Source: Buddleja alternifolia
Lineage: Eukaryota; Streptophyta; Magnoliopsida; Lamiales; Scrophulariaceae
Reading direction: 5' to 3'
NCBI GenBank assembly: GCA_019426215.1
Contig: CM033397.1
Coordinates: forward strand, 28,522,480-28,586,479
DNA length: 64,000 nt
Below are positions 35,437 to 47,107 of this stretch, one piece after another. A model generated the notes under the pieces. That model had not been told where the DNA came from. It did no database searches and was given only the letters and a program-made list of their open reading frames with translations. The position numbers and the translations under genes are program-made. How positions within the stretch are numbered: position 1 is the first letter of the stretch; every line of letters starts with the position of its first letter.

Positions 35437-36836
35437 ACTACCCCCAACTAGGCTATGATCGTCTCGATCAATAAATGGCGAACAAGTACTCATAAGTTCA
35501 GATTTTACAACTTGCTTTGGGATCTTGAAAGGTTTTATGTCTCAATAATCAAGCACGTACACGAATTAAACCCTCGAAAATGATTATGACAAGTTACACT
35601 TTACCTAGAACACTCAACAATTTGAAAGCCTCCAAAACATCTTCGATTCCATCTCAAGATCATGAACTCCATATCCATTTTTATGCCAAGAGCACACTTT
35701 AAACAAGATTATGCAAACTCATTAGATAATAAAAACATTAAAACACTTCAAAACTTGTTAACCTATCGGTGTGCATGAAATGTGAAAGTCAAGATCAAAA
35801 GGTCTTTTTGGCTTGTAACGTAAGGCTAGGTAATGGCTTGGATGGGAATATATAGATAAAGTGACTAAACTCAAGAAAGCATACAACTCAATATCGTCGA
35901 GCTAAACACTCACTTATCAACTGAATAAATCTCCACATCTCGCCACTTATAGTTTTGTGATTTCTTTTCCCCTTGAACTCATAACCTCAAAACTTGTTTC
36001 TTTTGATGCTAGGGGTGGAAAAATGATTCCCAAACCAAATAAATCACATTGAAGCTTAGTTCGTAGCCAAGTCGAGAGAGAGCTCACATAATATATTTTT
36101 CGGTAACTTCCAATGTCTCGACTCTTTAGCCAACTTACAACATTTCTTTTTCCTCTCTTTATTTAACATAAACTCAAGACCTCAAAATTTCTCAAAATCA
36201 TCAAGAACAAACACACCTTTTAACCCATTAATCCATGAGATTCGACACCCAAAACAAAGCATAAACCCAAATTAAAGCCAAATGATATGAAGTTATATGC
36301 TCTCTTACTTGGGAAATAGACTTTGTTTTTCTTTCTTTTAGGCTAAAGGGTGGTTGGTGTAGCTTGCGAAAGAAAGTCGAATGGTGGTTCTTAGTGTGCT
36401 AAACACACTCCATTCTTACCAATACGGCTCAAAATAAGGTCTAGAGATGATGTAATATCGTGAAGGCCAATTGTAAGGTTAAAGAAAATGAAAGATGGCC
36501 TAAATCATTTCATGACTTCGCACACTCAACACACATTTCAAAGTTGACAAAATTGAACACTCAATGCTTTAAATCCTCAACAATTCTCATAAGCATGGCT
36601 AAAAAAGCTTTCACATATAAAATACGACAAATGATTTCATCTTAGATGAAGTAGAGACACTCAAACGAATCATGCTCCAAGCAAAAGTATAACAAATCAT
36701 GAATATGAAATCATTGACTATCACAGTTTTCTAATCCCAAATCAAGCATGAAACTTAACAAATGAGTACAAGTTACACCAAATCACCACATCACAATAAA
36801 ATTAGGACGTCTACCCCACCCCCAACTAATCTAGCA

Positions 36837-37080
36837 CATTGTCCCCAATGAACGAACATACAAATGTAAACTAAAGGAAGGAAAGACGTCCCTGATGTTT
36901 GAATCTATGTGATGTCCAAAAAGCGAAAGAGCAACAAGACGGAGAGTCTGAAAATAATGCCTAGCCAGCTGTGAAGTTAGAAGAACAAGAAGAGACAAAA
37001 AAACATCATCATAACACTAAAAACACACAAAACGAGAAAAACAAAACAAAAGGAAAAATAACGGAAATGAAAGAAAGCAC
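36837..37080. other. Noncoding interior of the Athila/Tat-type element
   Basis: The wider stretch 35437-37147 between the 3' LTR and the gag remnant is AT-rich and has no recognised domain. Pol is absent where it would be expected, so the element must rely on proteins of a relative. Confidence 0.5.
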
Positions 37081-37147
37081 GAAAAAACGTGGGTTGCCTC
37101 CCACGAAGCGCTTGTTTTAAGTCATTAGCTCGACTACCTTGCACTGC

Positions 37148-38265
37148 TCATGGTGGATCATAAGGAGCAATGCCAACTTTGTATGGATGAGCCTTTTTGT
37201 GTTTTTTCCAGTTGCGTAAAGGCTTCTCCCCTCCAATATCTATCACACAACCTAAAAGAATTAGAAGTAAGCATAAGGTCTCTTTCAAAAATACATACAA
37301 AGATGAAAGTTTAATTGGAAGTGAAAAAGGATCGTCAATGGATGATTGCAACTCATATGTGGCTGCTCCATACTCCCATAGACTTGGTTTTGACAACTCA
37401 AATGGTGGTATATCCAAGTGATTTAGATATCCTCTAATTTTCTCATTCTCGACCGTAGCATCACTTGGGTTTTCCAAATATGTATCGAATGGATCACTAG
37501 AGTTGTAAACCTTGACTTCAACCTCCTCCGCTCTGTCTCTCTGGTTATTGATACACATTCTTAAGAAATCAAGAGATATGATGGTAGGTGGCGTTGGATT
37601 CTTGAATATTTCTAATGTTTTTTCTTGGTCATTTGATGGAGTGGATTTGGGATCCCTATGCTGAATTGAAGGTGCTCCAGTGATGTTGTATCTACTTCAC
37701 CACACATAGATTCTGAAGGTAGTGCTGGTGTAGCAATGGGTTGTAGACAATGTGGTGTCGAATCAACAACTTGTTCAACTTCTGTATCAGATACCTCATC
37801 ATTCTCCTCTGTGCCACTCTGAGAAGTGTCTGATGATCTCTCTGCCAATAAGTTGGAAAGTTGGTTGAGTTGTGTTTGCAATTCAATTATAGATGCTTCG
37901 AGATTTTGAGACCGCTCATCGTTCGACTTCATTCGCTCATCGTTCGACTTCATCCATTGGATCATCAACTCCTCAAAACTTGGGTCCCTATCACATTGTT
38001 GCTGATAATCCCCATGGTTCTGAAAGTTAGCCGATTCAAATTCTCCCTGCATTAGAAAGGGGGACCTATCTTGTTGCAGGTGTGCTTGTGAATCTCTCAT
38101 AACATAATAACTCAATGGCAAGTCTTGCTGACTTCTCCATCCGTGTTGACAATAATCGCTATAATGAGCGTCTCCACACCACGAACATAAATCTTGCACT
38201 CGACTCCCGTATTCGGCACATTCATCCCATCCTTGTTTTGACCAATAAAAGTCATTGATGCTCAT
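37148..38265 (-). pseudogene. Gag-like remnant of the Athila/Tat-type element, frameshifted
   Basis: An ATG at 38265 opens 217 codons with a CCHC-like knuckle CSWCGDAHYSDYC (C-x2-C-x3-H-x4-C), a form known from Athila gag. An imperfect MKSNDERMKSNDER duplication and a coiled-coil-like QNLEASIIELQTQLNQLSNL stretch follow; the latter resembles the segment found after the gag knuckle in this lineage. That frame stops at 37612. A second frame continues as NDQEKTLEIFKNPTPPTII into the ORF read from 37558 (136 codons), which ends APYDPP at 37148. One frameshift just upstream of 37612 explains both. The second half has no known domain. Confidence 0.65.
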
Positions 38266-38309
38266 CTATTCAAGAATAAAAATAAATAAAAAAAAAACAT
38301 AACAAAACA

Positions 38310-38660
38310 ACAACTAAAAAAAACAAAAACAGCAACTTAAAACACAAAACCAACAACTAAAAAAACAAAAACAGTATCTTGAAACACAAAAATAGCAACT
38401 TACAACACAAAAACTGCAACTAAAAACACAAAAACAACAACTTAAAACACAAAACCAACAACTAAAAAAACAAAAACAGCATCTTGAAACACAAAAATAG
38501 CAACTTACAACACAAAAACAGCAACTAAAAACACAAAAACAGCAACTTAAAACACAAAACCAGCAACTAAAAACACAAAAACAGCAACTTGAAACACAAA
38601 AACAGAAACTTAAAACACAGAAACAGCAACTAAAAACACAAAAACAGCAACTTGAAAAAT
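38310..38660. repeat. About 20-bp tandem repeat in the retroelement leader
   Basis: Units such as 'caactaaaaacacaaaaac' and 'cagcaacttaaaacacaaa' repeat about every 19-21 bases between the primer site and the gag start. The Cys/Phe-rich 174-codon minus ORF is only a reading of this repeat. Confidence 0.85.
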
Positions 38661-38738
38661 AGCAACTTAGTCTTAGAGAAGATAAGTGAATTACAATATC
38701 AAATAACACAATTGTCCCCGGCAACGGCGCCAAAAACT

Positions 38739-40217
38739 TGACACGCGAAATCCTAGCAAGTATACTAGGTAGTGCAAAGTAATAAAGTGGACTATTTAGC
38801 CCGGGGTGTATCGTCTCCACAGGGACAATTGGATTCAATGCTCGTAATTGCTATATTACCTATTTCTAAGCTAAATCAATTTATAAGATGATAGGTGTTT
38901 ATACTATGAAAATAACTTAAGATAACTAACATGATTATCTAGGTAATAAATCAAATGGGAAGAGGTGATTGGGTTATGATCCTACTATGTTCTATTCTAT
39001 GTTCATGAACTCTCAATTATCCGGATTCTTAGAACGTTCTTGTTATGGCGAAACCCCCTAATGTATTTATTATTCAATCTCTTGAAATAACAAGCCTATA
39101 CTAGTTAACAACTTCCTATATCTCTATAGTGAAGATTGAATTAACTAACATGCATTTAGGTTCAAAGGAATTCCTTGTTTACGAAGATCCTACATTCAAT
39201 CGGGTCATCTTATCACAAAAAGCCACACAACGCAATCGATTCTATCTCTAGTCAATTGTTACGTTATGATGTTTGATTTTTCGATCTCCCTTTATCTATC
39301 TCCTCTCGGTCTCAAGATAAAGCATTATATCAAACACATGGTGATCATTCATGTGAAAGCATTAAGCATAAAATCAAACATGTAACAAGAATGTAATAAA
39401 TCCGGAAATTAATCATTCATTTAAACACAAAACATCACAAAGTATTCACATAACCCAACCACAAAGATACTTAGCTCATACTTACAACAACAAGTGATTC
39501 AACAACTCTACAAGACATAATTGAAATACTAATCAAGAGAAAAAGTTGAATTACTCCCTATTATAAAGTGTGAATCCAAGCTTTGATGATGAAAATGATG
39601 ATGATGAGGATGATGATGGCTCTTCAAGCTTCCTTAGGACTTCCCATGGCTCCCCCTTGGTGTTTTAGAGCATGTGTAGCCTTTTGATAAGTGAAGAATG
39701 TGTTATAAAGACCAAAAACGGCGGATATAAAAAATAGGGCAGCTGGTGAATCGGACCGCGGCACAAACATCAGCAGACCGCGGCACAAAAAGTGCGAACC
39801 ACTTTTCCGAAGCAAGACCGCGGTCGTCTCACGCATAATTCGCAGCTTTCGTATATTAATCATAACTCTGTCTAAAAATGCTGGATTGAGGTGATTCAAG
39901 TTGCTACGTGAAGCTAAGAAACAGATCTACAATATTGAAGAAGAAACCTTAATCTGATTCGGCCTGTAAGAGGACGAAAACCTCATTTATATATGACCAT
40001 TGTGTAAAATCTTTCGTCAACTATCTTCTTTTGTTTCTTTCTTCAATTTCAAGCTCAAGTTGGATCTCTTTTCTCGTCTTTCATGCGTAAATCAACTTTT
40101 ATCCTACAAAACAAAATATATACCAATCAAAGCATTATGAGGGATAAAAAATGATCAAAGTAACGATCAAATCATATTACAATGGGGCATAAAATACTGT
40201 AAAATATGGACTTATCA
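38739..40217 (-). repeat. 5' LTR of the Athila/Tat-type element
   Basis: It has the same 1,479 bp as 33958-35436. Differences seen by eye include gtag/gtcg near the start, tctatt/tttatt, gtgaag/gtaaag, ttcgat/tttgat, agataaagc/agacaaaac, cacaaag/cataaag, ccactt/ccaatt and cataatt/cagaatt. Confidence 0.92.
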
Positions 40218-40330
40218 GTCGCCCCCGGTAAATCACCCCCGGTAGGTTTCCCCCGGTAAGTCGCCCCCAGTGAGTCGCCCTCGATAAGTCACCCCCGGTT
40301 GGTCACCCCTGATCAGTTGCCCCCGGTGAG

Positions 40331-43242
40331 TTGCCTCATGTAGATTGCCCCTTGCAAAAATAAGATACAAGCAAGGGCGCCAAGAATGGAGAAAGGCGTT
40401 CCAAAACTGGAAGCCATGCATGAGAGAGTCACCCCTTGGGGATAGCCCCCAACTTAACAAGCTACTATGCCTAATAAAGACATCAAGAGGTACTAAGAAA
40501 AAGTTAATTTATTTTATGCTTTTAATTTTGCTTCCCTTGGACTACTATCGAGTGGGCTACAAGCCAAATGACTAAGGTATCTTAGAGAACGCCTCCTTCT
40601 ATGTCTATGTATGTTGAACATCACATATGTATACGACAATACAAGTTTATACTACGATGAATGTTGAATGATTTAACACACCCTTAAGTGCTCCTTGGAA
40701 CCAATGTTTCCGACCGAGGTTAGAAATCAATTAATACAAGGCCCCCTCTAGAGGCCAATATAGGTGGCAAGACGAGAGCTCTCCGAACTCATGAAGTTTC
40801 TGTTGAGGCCCTATTGTATACCTTGTAACTCCTCCAGGAGTATAAGAAAGAGGTAGAGGCTCTAATAAACTAGAAGCCCCCCCCCCCTTCGATACAAAGT
40901 ACGCTCTGGATTGAGGTTATGCATAACAATCTACTATTAAAAGTGATCACTCATTCACACAAAAAACAACAATAGCTCATATGAAATCACCCCATAAAAA
41001 CCTTACACCTAAATGTTTTGCTCATGGAAAAAGCATTAAGGAGCCGGGCAAGTAGTTGCAGGTTATGGCGTCCAAAAAACTAAAACACGCCATGGAAAGG
41101 CTGCATATGCACCTGCAACACCCTACAAAAGCCACAAGGTACTTCGTGGGAGATGTCATAAGTAGCGCCTTAGGCACCCCACCAAGGCCACAAGGCAACA
41201 TGGAAACAACTAAGTAATCCACCTAGTATCTTCAAGGCCACTAGGTAGAAAGTAAGAACCCACCATTGGCCAAGCGTTAAATAAGGGTGCTCACGAGCAC
41301 CACCTACCTTTACTTGTGTTTTGAGGTGCCTATATGCACCCCCGTACATTTTGTGTTGATGTTTGGATATTTTTGAACGTTCGCTATCTGTTTGTTGAGT
41401 GTTAAGGGGCACCTTTCTCATTATACTCCGGTATATGTTGATTTTATTTGATAACGTCCTAGCACATTCTCACATTAATGAATGGGTGATTTAACAACAC
41501 CTGAAAAACTCTTTTCGGAACCAATATTTCCGATTGAAACTACTCAAGAAACTTGAAACCCCTTTTCGAGGCTAGTATAGGTGGAGCAACAAAAGCCCCC
41601 CGAACCCTTGAGAGCTCGGTTGAGACTAGCCCACCTTATGATTCTTCCAGTAGTACTGAGAGGGACTGAGGTGTGAAAAACTACCCCCCCCCCCTCCGAC
41701 ATGGACTCTGGACAGAGATCATATCAATATGGCCAGCGTGATAATTCACCTTATGCCACAAGTAAATAACACTTATGGCTATTCAAGCCTCCTAAAATTC
41801 TAAAAATCATAAGGAAATGGGGGCACTAATACCCTAAAAATTGGACGCCGGCTGTCAAACATACGACAGCCAATTGTACCAAAGCTAACGCCCCCCAGGT
41901 CCAAGAAGTAAACATTTTCAAACAGCCATGAAAAAGGCAAACAATTAATTGCGCAAAAGCATTTACACAAAGACAAATGTCACCCCAGTGAAAAATCCGC
42001 AACGCTAGGTCTCAAATTCACAAAGGTCGACACTCAACAAATAGGGCCTAGTGCTCTCGTTATTAGTGAAACATCAAGTAGGGGGAGGCACTATATTGCT
42101 GAAAAATGGATGATGACTTGCAAACACCTGCAGCCAATAGTACCAAGACTAATGTCCCCCCACACAAAAATCACCCCTTACGAACTTACTCCTAAATATT
42201 ATAGAACACATATTAAGGAGTAGGGGGACAAGGAGGTATCGACCAGCTAGCGCTAATAGCTAGCTGGTGATGCTAGTAACTTTGAAGCCGAGTGTTTTAA
42301 ACGCCTTAGAGGCGCTCACCTCTAGCATTCATTAAATACCTCCAACAGAACGTTAAAATGACTAAATACCTAAACTAGTGCCCGTGAAGCCGTAAGGTAC
42401 TAAGGCAAAATAATTGAATAGTTGATCTAGCACTCACAAAATCACGCCAATGGTATGCTAAGATAGCTAAGCAAAAGGCGAAAAGAGATAGTCAATATCT
42501 ATGAAAAATCCTCCGAGCTACCAAAGACTCGAATGAGGATGACCCACCTAATAATCCTTCCAGCAATACCGAAAGGGGAGGAGGCTCCACAAAGGATCTC
42601 CTCCCTCCCACCAAGGTTCTAGAACGAGATTATACAAAATATAACTAAAGGGATGACCATTGTCGCACTTAAAGTAAAAATATAAGAGGCAACTCGAGCC
42701 GCCTATTATAACGTGGCCACTAGTGTCACAAACCATGCCACTTACTTTAAAGACATAAATATAGGATGAAATCGAGCTCTAAGCTAGCCCCCCATTAGCA
42801 AAAGATATCTTACTACTCCAAGCGTTTGTCACTGAAAAACACTAAGGAATGGGGGGTAGGTAACCTTATGAGGTACTAAGTCCACCCGCCAAAATCGTCC
42901 ACCCACCAAATCAAATTATGGGGGTAATAATTACATGAAGCCTACGAAGGGCCAATGAGTAGCTCACAAATGTGCTAAGTCAAAAACAAGAATGCTGCTA
43001 ACGTTTGACTAGCTCATAGTCATATAAGCAAAAAACGATCGTATGATAAAGTACATGGATACATACACAAGGCCTATAAAAAAACCATAAGTCGCCCCCG
43101 TTAAAAACCATTGGGCAATAAGGCCCGGGGGGAATGACCCAGAAGAAGGCACCTCGCGGTGCCAGCAGCGAGGCACATTACCTCGCGACCGACCCCGAGG
43201 CAATCCCTCCAGGGCGACCTCCCCCTGGTCGTATGGCCTAAC
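40331..43242. other. Noncoding body of the LARD-like element
   Basis: No domain was found. A block repeats in diverged form about every 900-1,000 bp: 'ccaatgtttccgacc' and a following C-run at 40700-40915, again near 41520-41700, and in part at 42510-42640. C-runs occur at 40877 and 41684. Confidence 0.6.
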
Positions 43243-44889
43243 TGTTGGGGAAAATTAACCAAACGCAGCGGAAATGGAATTTAAAAAATTTTAGATTTTC
43301 CCTTCGCAGGGTCAATCTCGGGGTTTAATCACACGTATGTATGATAGGGTAAAATCACATTACCCGTTGTAGGAAGTGGTAGATTATTTCCACGAATTTA
43401 AATTCTTCAATTCTTTGCGATAAATCTCCGGTTGAATAAATCTTGATCCTAGCAGTCCAAGTGTTCTGCCTCTCAATCGTCTCGCCGAAAAAACATGATG
43501 AAAAATCTTCCTCCTCCTTTGGTATGGTGACCGACGGATAGGTAAGAGTGAGGGAGAGGGATTCTTTTTCTTGTGTGTTGTGTAATGCAACTTATGAACT
43601 TATTACCTAGGCTAATAATTAAGGTGATATTTATATCAATTAAGTTATTGCCTTGGACTCAAACTAAGCCCATTAAACCCCTTATAGCCGCCCCTCTTAG
43701 GTTTAGTATGCCACATGGTGTATTAGTTTTGTGCTTAGTTTAATCTAATATTTAATTAATTAACTTAATTCAATTAATTAATTCAATTAAATAATAGATA
43801 ACCCATTTAATTAATTATATTTCTCCAAGAAATATTATATTAATTAAATCATAAATAAATTAACTTATTTCTCCAAATAATTAATTCTATTTATTTAATT
43901 TTAAGTACCCAATACTTAAAATCTTACCATAAGAAATATTTCACTTTTCATTTAATTTTTCTTTTTTAAGCGTGACTCTTTAGGTTCATCTATATTTGGC
44001 AATAGGAGGACTCCATTGAATATGGGTCCCACCTAGCCAGTCAAGTGGTCCATATTTTAACCCAAATAAGATGAAAATGATTAGATCATTTATACCTTTC
44101 CATTTGTAAATACCGCGTGAATACAAACTCTTTGTTTCCTTATCCCGGTTAAGTGAGAGTCATGGTTTTGGTCAAAGTCACTAACTTAACACGATGCTAT
44201 ATTTATAATAAGCTCAGATCAATGAACGCTTTGGCCAAAGACTTTAAGATCTAACTTACTTATAAATGCATAGGATAATTCCTCGTTCACTTACTAGGGA
44301 ACAAGTCCTTTCTTGGATATCAGTTAAGAATACTACTTGCCCATTAGGTTGCAGTTCGAGGTCGACCCCACCAAAGGGTAAATTGGGCCTAACTACTCTA
44401 AGGACGAACCTAACGTCACAAGTATATCTTCAACTCGATTCCTAAAGTCTAAAGTTCAGACACACCTATTACAATATAATCAATTCTTTCATTGACTGTC
44501 AAAGAGTGAAAACCCATGTGACAGAATTGATGTCAGTCATGTCTGAGTGCCACTATCTCCATCAGTGCACCTATGATATGAGTTCTCCACTAATTCCTAG
44601 TGATTGACGGGCACCTAACTCGTCAAAACTCATATCATACAAGTCTTCATGATTGTCAATGCCCAATTGAAAATCTTTGACTTGCAAACTATTTCAGTAC
44701 ACAAGTATCAGACTCCTCTAGTGCCTTAGAGAGTTAACTCTTGCGTTCATAGACTTATAGATATTTACAATATATAAATGCCAATATGAACTAAAATACC
44801 TTTTATTGATTGATTTAATAAACAATTACAATTGATAATGTTCTATCATTTACTAATCTCCAGTGGCATTTGAGGACATTAACCTAACA
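43243..44889 (-). mobile_element. Copia-type solo LTR in the LARD-like element
   Basis: This 1,647-bp unit reads, on the minus strand, TGTTAGGTTAATGTCC to TTTTCCCCAACA. The flanks ctaac (43238-43242) and ttaac (44890-44894) are a 4-of-5 target duplication. It is the same family as the interrupted LTR at 9270-12630, in opposite orientation. Near its minus-strand end it keeps 'ccgctgcgtttggttaatt', often seen at such LTR ends. No internal region remains. Confidence 0.85.
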
Positions 44890-46577
44890 TTAACGCTCCC
44901 CTCACATTTTTTTTATCTTAACCCCCACGTAGGGGAATTCGAATCTTGATATAAAATACCCCCTAAGTTGATGGGTTTAAACAAGCTAGCAAAATGCTAG
45001 TGTTTTCAAAATATTAATGGGTAACTAGCTATCAAAATGCTAGTATTTTTTAAAAAGAATCCTAGAGAGTGATGCTCGAGTATAGCAAGACGCCAGAGAG
45101 GCTAGGTCTCTTAGCACTCATAAAATCCTACTAAAGATACGAGATACCCCACTAGCGCTTATGAAGCCCAAAGGTACAAGATACCCCACTAGCGCTCATG
45201 AAGCCACGGGGTACAGAAACACCCCGCTAGTGGTCATGAAGCCACGGGGCATACCCTGCTAGAGCTCACGAAGCCACGAAGAAAGAAATAAAGACTTACT
45301 TGAGGTCTAAAAAGGCCCAACATATGATTCACGGATAAATATACCATACGAGGCTAGACCATGGCGTCAGGTCTCACCTGTCTATACGAGGTTACTTGCG
45401 CAACATCTAGGCGAGGAATTACCCGGAGGCCAAAAAAACCTCAGCGAAAGCCCCTAAGGCTATACGCCGCAATGGCACATAGCCGTGAGGTTTAAGAGGA
45501 GGCCCCCGGGGATAGCAGCGGGGTGACCCCCTCGTCAAATAAAGGCGATACATCCGCTCGCTACCAAAATCCCTCTTGAAGATGAAGACTCTCCTACCCA
45601 AAAGGTGAGCAAAAATATATTCGACATATGCTCCAACCTATTTCATGGGTGTTACATCAGAAAACATTCAACAAGCGCAAAAGGCCATAGGAAATAAATT
45701 TAACACTACAATAGGGGAAAAACAACCACCACACTTAGAGGCCGAGGATTTCCCCCCTTTATTTCAAGGCAAAGGACTTAGCCCACTTTCCATGGAGTGA
45801 ATGCCTTCGCTACCAAACCTAAAGGCCAAGGACTTTACCCCCTCATTTTGAGGAAGAGGACTTAGCCCACTTGCCATGGAGCGAAGACCCTTGCCCCCTC
45901 ACCTTGAGTCAAGGGACCTTGCCCCCATACCTCGAGGCCAAATCCTTTATCCCTTCACCGCACGGTAAATGCCCGTCTAATAAGTTTCAAGTCCCCTTCG
46001 GAGTGTAAATTCTCAGATTGAGGTAAAAAATTATAGGTCTCCTCCGGAATGTTGAAACCCTGGATAGAGACCTCTAAATTCTAAGTGTCTGTCGAGACGA
46101 TAAGCTCCCCATGGGCGAGGTGCAAGCCTCCTCTTAGGTTAGGCATGCACCCCTCTTAATGAGGCGCGTCTCGCAAATAAAGGTGTACTTGAAGCACATC
46201 TCACCTACTAAGAGCCTTCTAAAACGCCTCGTGGACTAACTTAATAAACCCTTTGAGGTTATTAGCCGAGTGGGGTAGAGGTTCATAACTTAAGAGCTCT
46301 CCCCTAAGACATGTAATGCATACCCAAATCGAGAAACCTCACACGTTTTGGCATTGTACCCGACCTCGAGGCGCTCAACTCCGAGGCGTCAGACCTCAAG
46401 GTATCTACGGGTGTTGCCTTAAGACAACACCTACGCTGCCTCGAGGCAACACTTAAGATATCCCCCTTCATAAGGGTGACCCGTTAGACCCCCCAAGGTG
46501 ACAAACTTTTCCATACACTCATACATATTTCTACTTCCGGGTATCCTATATGGCACATCCGGGAGTGGGGGGCATTA
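44890..46577. other. Noncoding body of the LARD-like element, 3' part
   Basis: No ORF of note was found. Short tandem blocks occur: 'catgaagccacggggtac' units at 45180-45260, and roughly 60-bp units with 'cttagcccacttgccatgga' at 45770-45900. The stretch ends in the purine tract before the 3' LTR. Confidence 0.6.
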
Positions 46578-47107
46578 TGATGTGCACCAAAAATGTCTAG
46601 GGACACTACGATAATTAATCTACACCCGACATGGATCGGGGCGCTACCTGTGGATCAAGCCCACAATTAATATAGTAAGGGAGTCCCAAAGGGCTGACGG
46701 CCCATTATGAATATGGTCTGCTATGCTTAAGATGACATAAAAGAAAAAAAGGCTATTTTAATATAAGATAGTCAAGTATTGGGTTAATAAATAGGCAAAT
46801 GGGCCAATGATCAAGCCCCGACCCATAGCGCACCATCAGCCATATATATACTTGAAAGGAGCTGATGTAAGAGCATTATTTACTCTCTCTAGAAAAATTC
46901 ACTAGCTACTTCTGAGAGAAACTCATACCATAGAACTACGAATTGACTTGATCCCCATTCATCGGATACGTAGGCAGCTCACATAACAGCGAGTGCAGTC
47001 TATACATTCTTTAACCCCTAACCTAGTTTGTCGTGAGTTAGATCGGATTCCCTCCCCACGTGTTCAATCACGTGATATTCATTGACTGACGAATTTTACC
47101 ATCATCA
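46578..47107 (+). repeat. 3' LTR of the LARD-like element
   Basis: It starts TGATGTGCACC and ends ACCATCATCA, homologous to 32754-33272. It is preceded by the tract gggagtggggggcatta. Confidence 0.85.

Larger units (their letters stand above)
33958..40217 (-). mobile_element. Young Athila/Tat-type gypsy element, non-autonomous
   Basis: This 6,260-bp element is flanked by the perfect duplication gtcgc (33953-33957 and 40218-40222). Its two LTRs (33958-35436 and 38739-40217) are each 1,479 bp and differ at about nine bases. On the minus strand the LTR begins TGATAAGTCC and is followed by the primer site TTTGGCGCCGTTGCCGGGG (plus-strand 38717-38735), the classic form of Athila/Tat elements. A purine tract adjoins the other LTR (tagttgggggtag, minus). 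The interior holds a leader repeat, a gag-like remnant and the 'gcttcgtgggaggcaaccca' motif (plus-strand about 37093-37112) common near the 3' end of such elements. No pol was found. Confidence 0.9.
33747..40330. repeat. 14-bp minisatellite, split by the inner retrotransposon
   Basis: Units close to CCCCCGGTAGGTCA repeat every 14 bases at 33747-33957 (about 15 units) and resume at 40218-40330 (about 8 units). The 6.26-kb inner element lies between them. Its duplication gtcgc is part of one unit. Variation between units is mostly at the GGT/GAT and AGGTCA/AAGTCG positions. Confidence 0.85.
32754..47107 (+). mobile_element. Large non-autonomous LTR retrotransposon (LARD-like), 14.35 kb
   Basis: LTRs of 519 bp (32754-33272) and 530 bp (46578-47107) begin TGATG and end CATCA. 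The flanks cacat and catat form a 4-of-5 target duplication. Next to the 5' LTR is a primer-binding-like TTTGGCGCCGTCTGTGGG (33274-33291), a form seen in Ty3/gypsy elements. Next to the 3' LTR is a purine tract (gggagtggggggcatta). The body lacks any recognisable protease, RT, RNase H or integrase. It holds a 14-bp minisatellite, several diverged repeats, and two later insertions (33958-40217 and 43243-44889). Roughly 10 percent difference between LTRs, counted by eye over 240 bp, marks it as old. Confidence 0.85.

Noticed and set aside
38314..38838. 174-codon Cys/Phe-rich ORF
   Set aside because: It is the translation of the roughly 20-bp leader repeat and runs across the primer site into the LTR, so it is not a protein gene.
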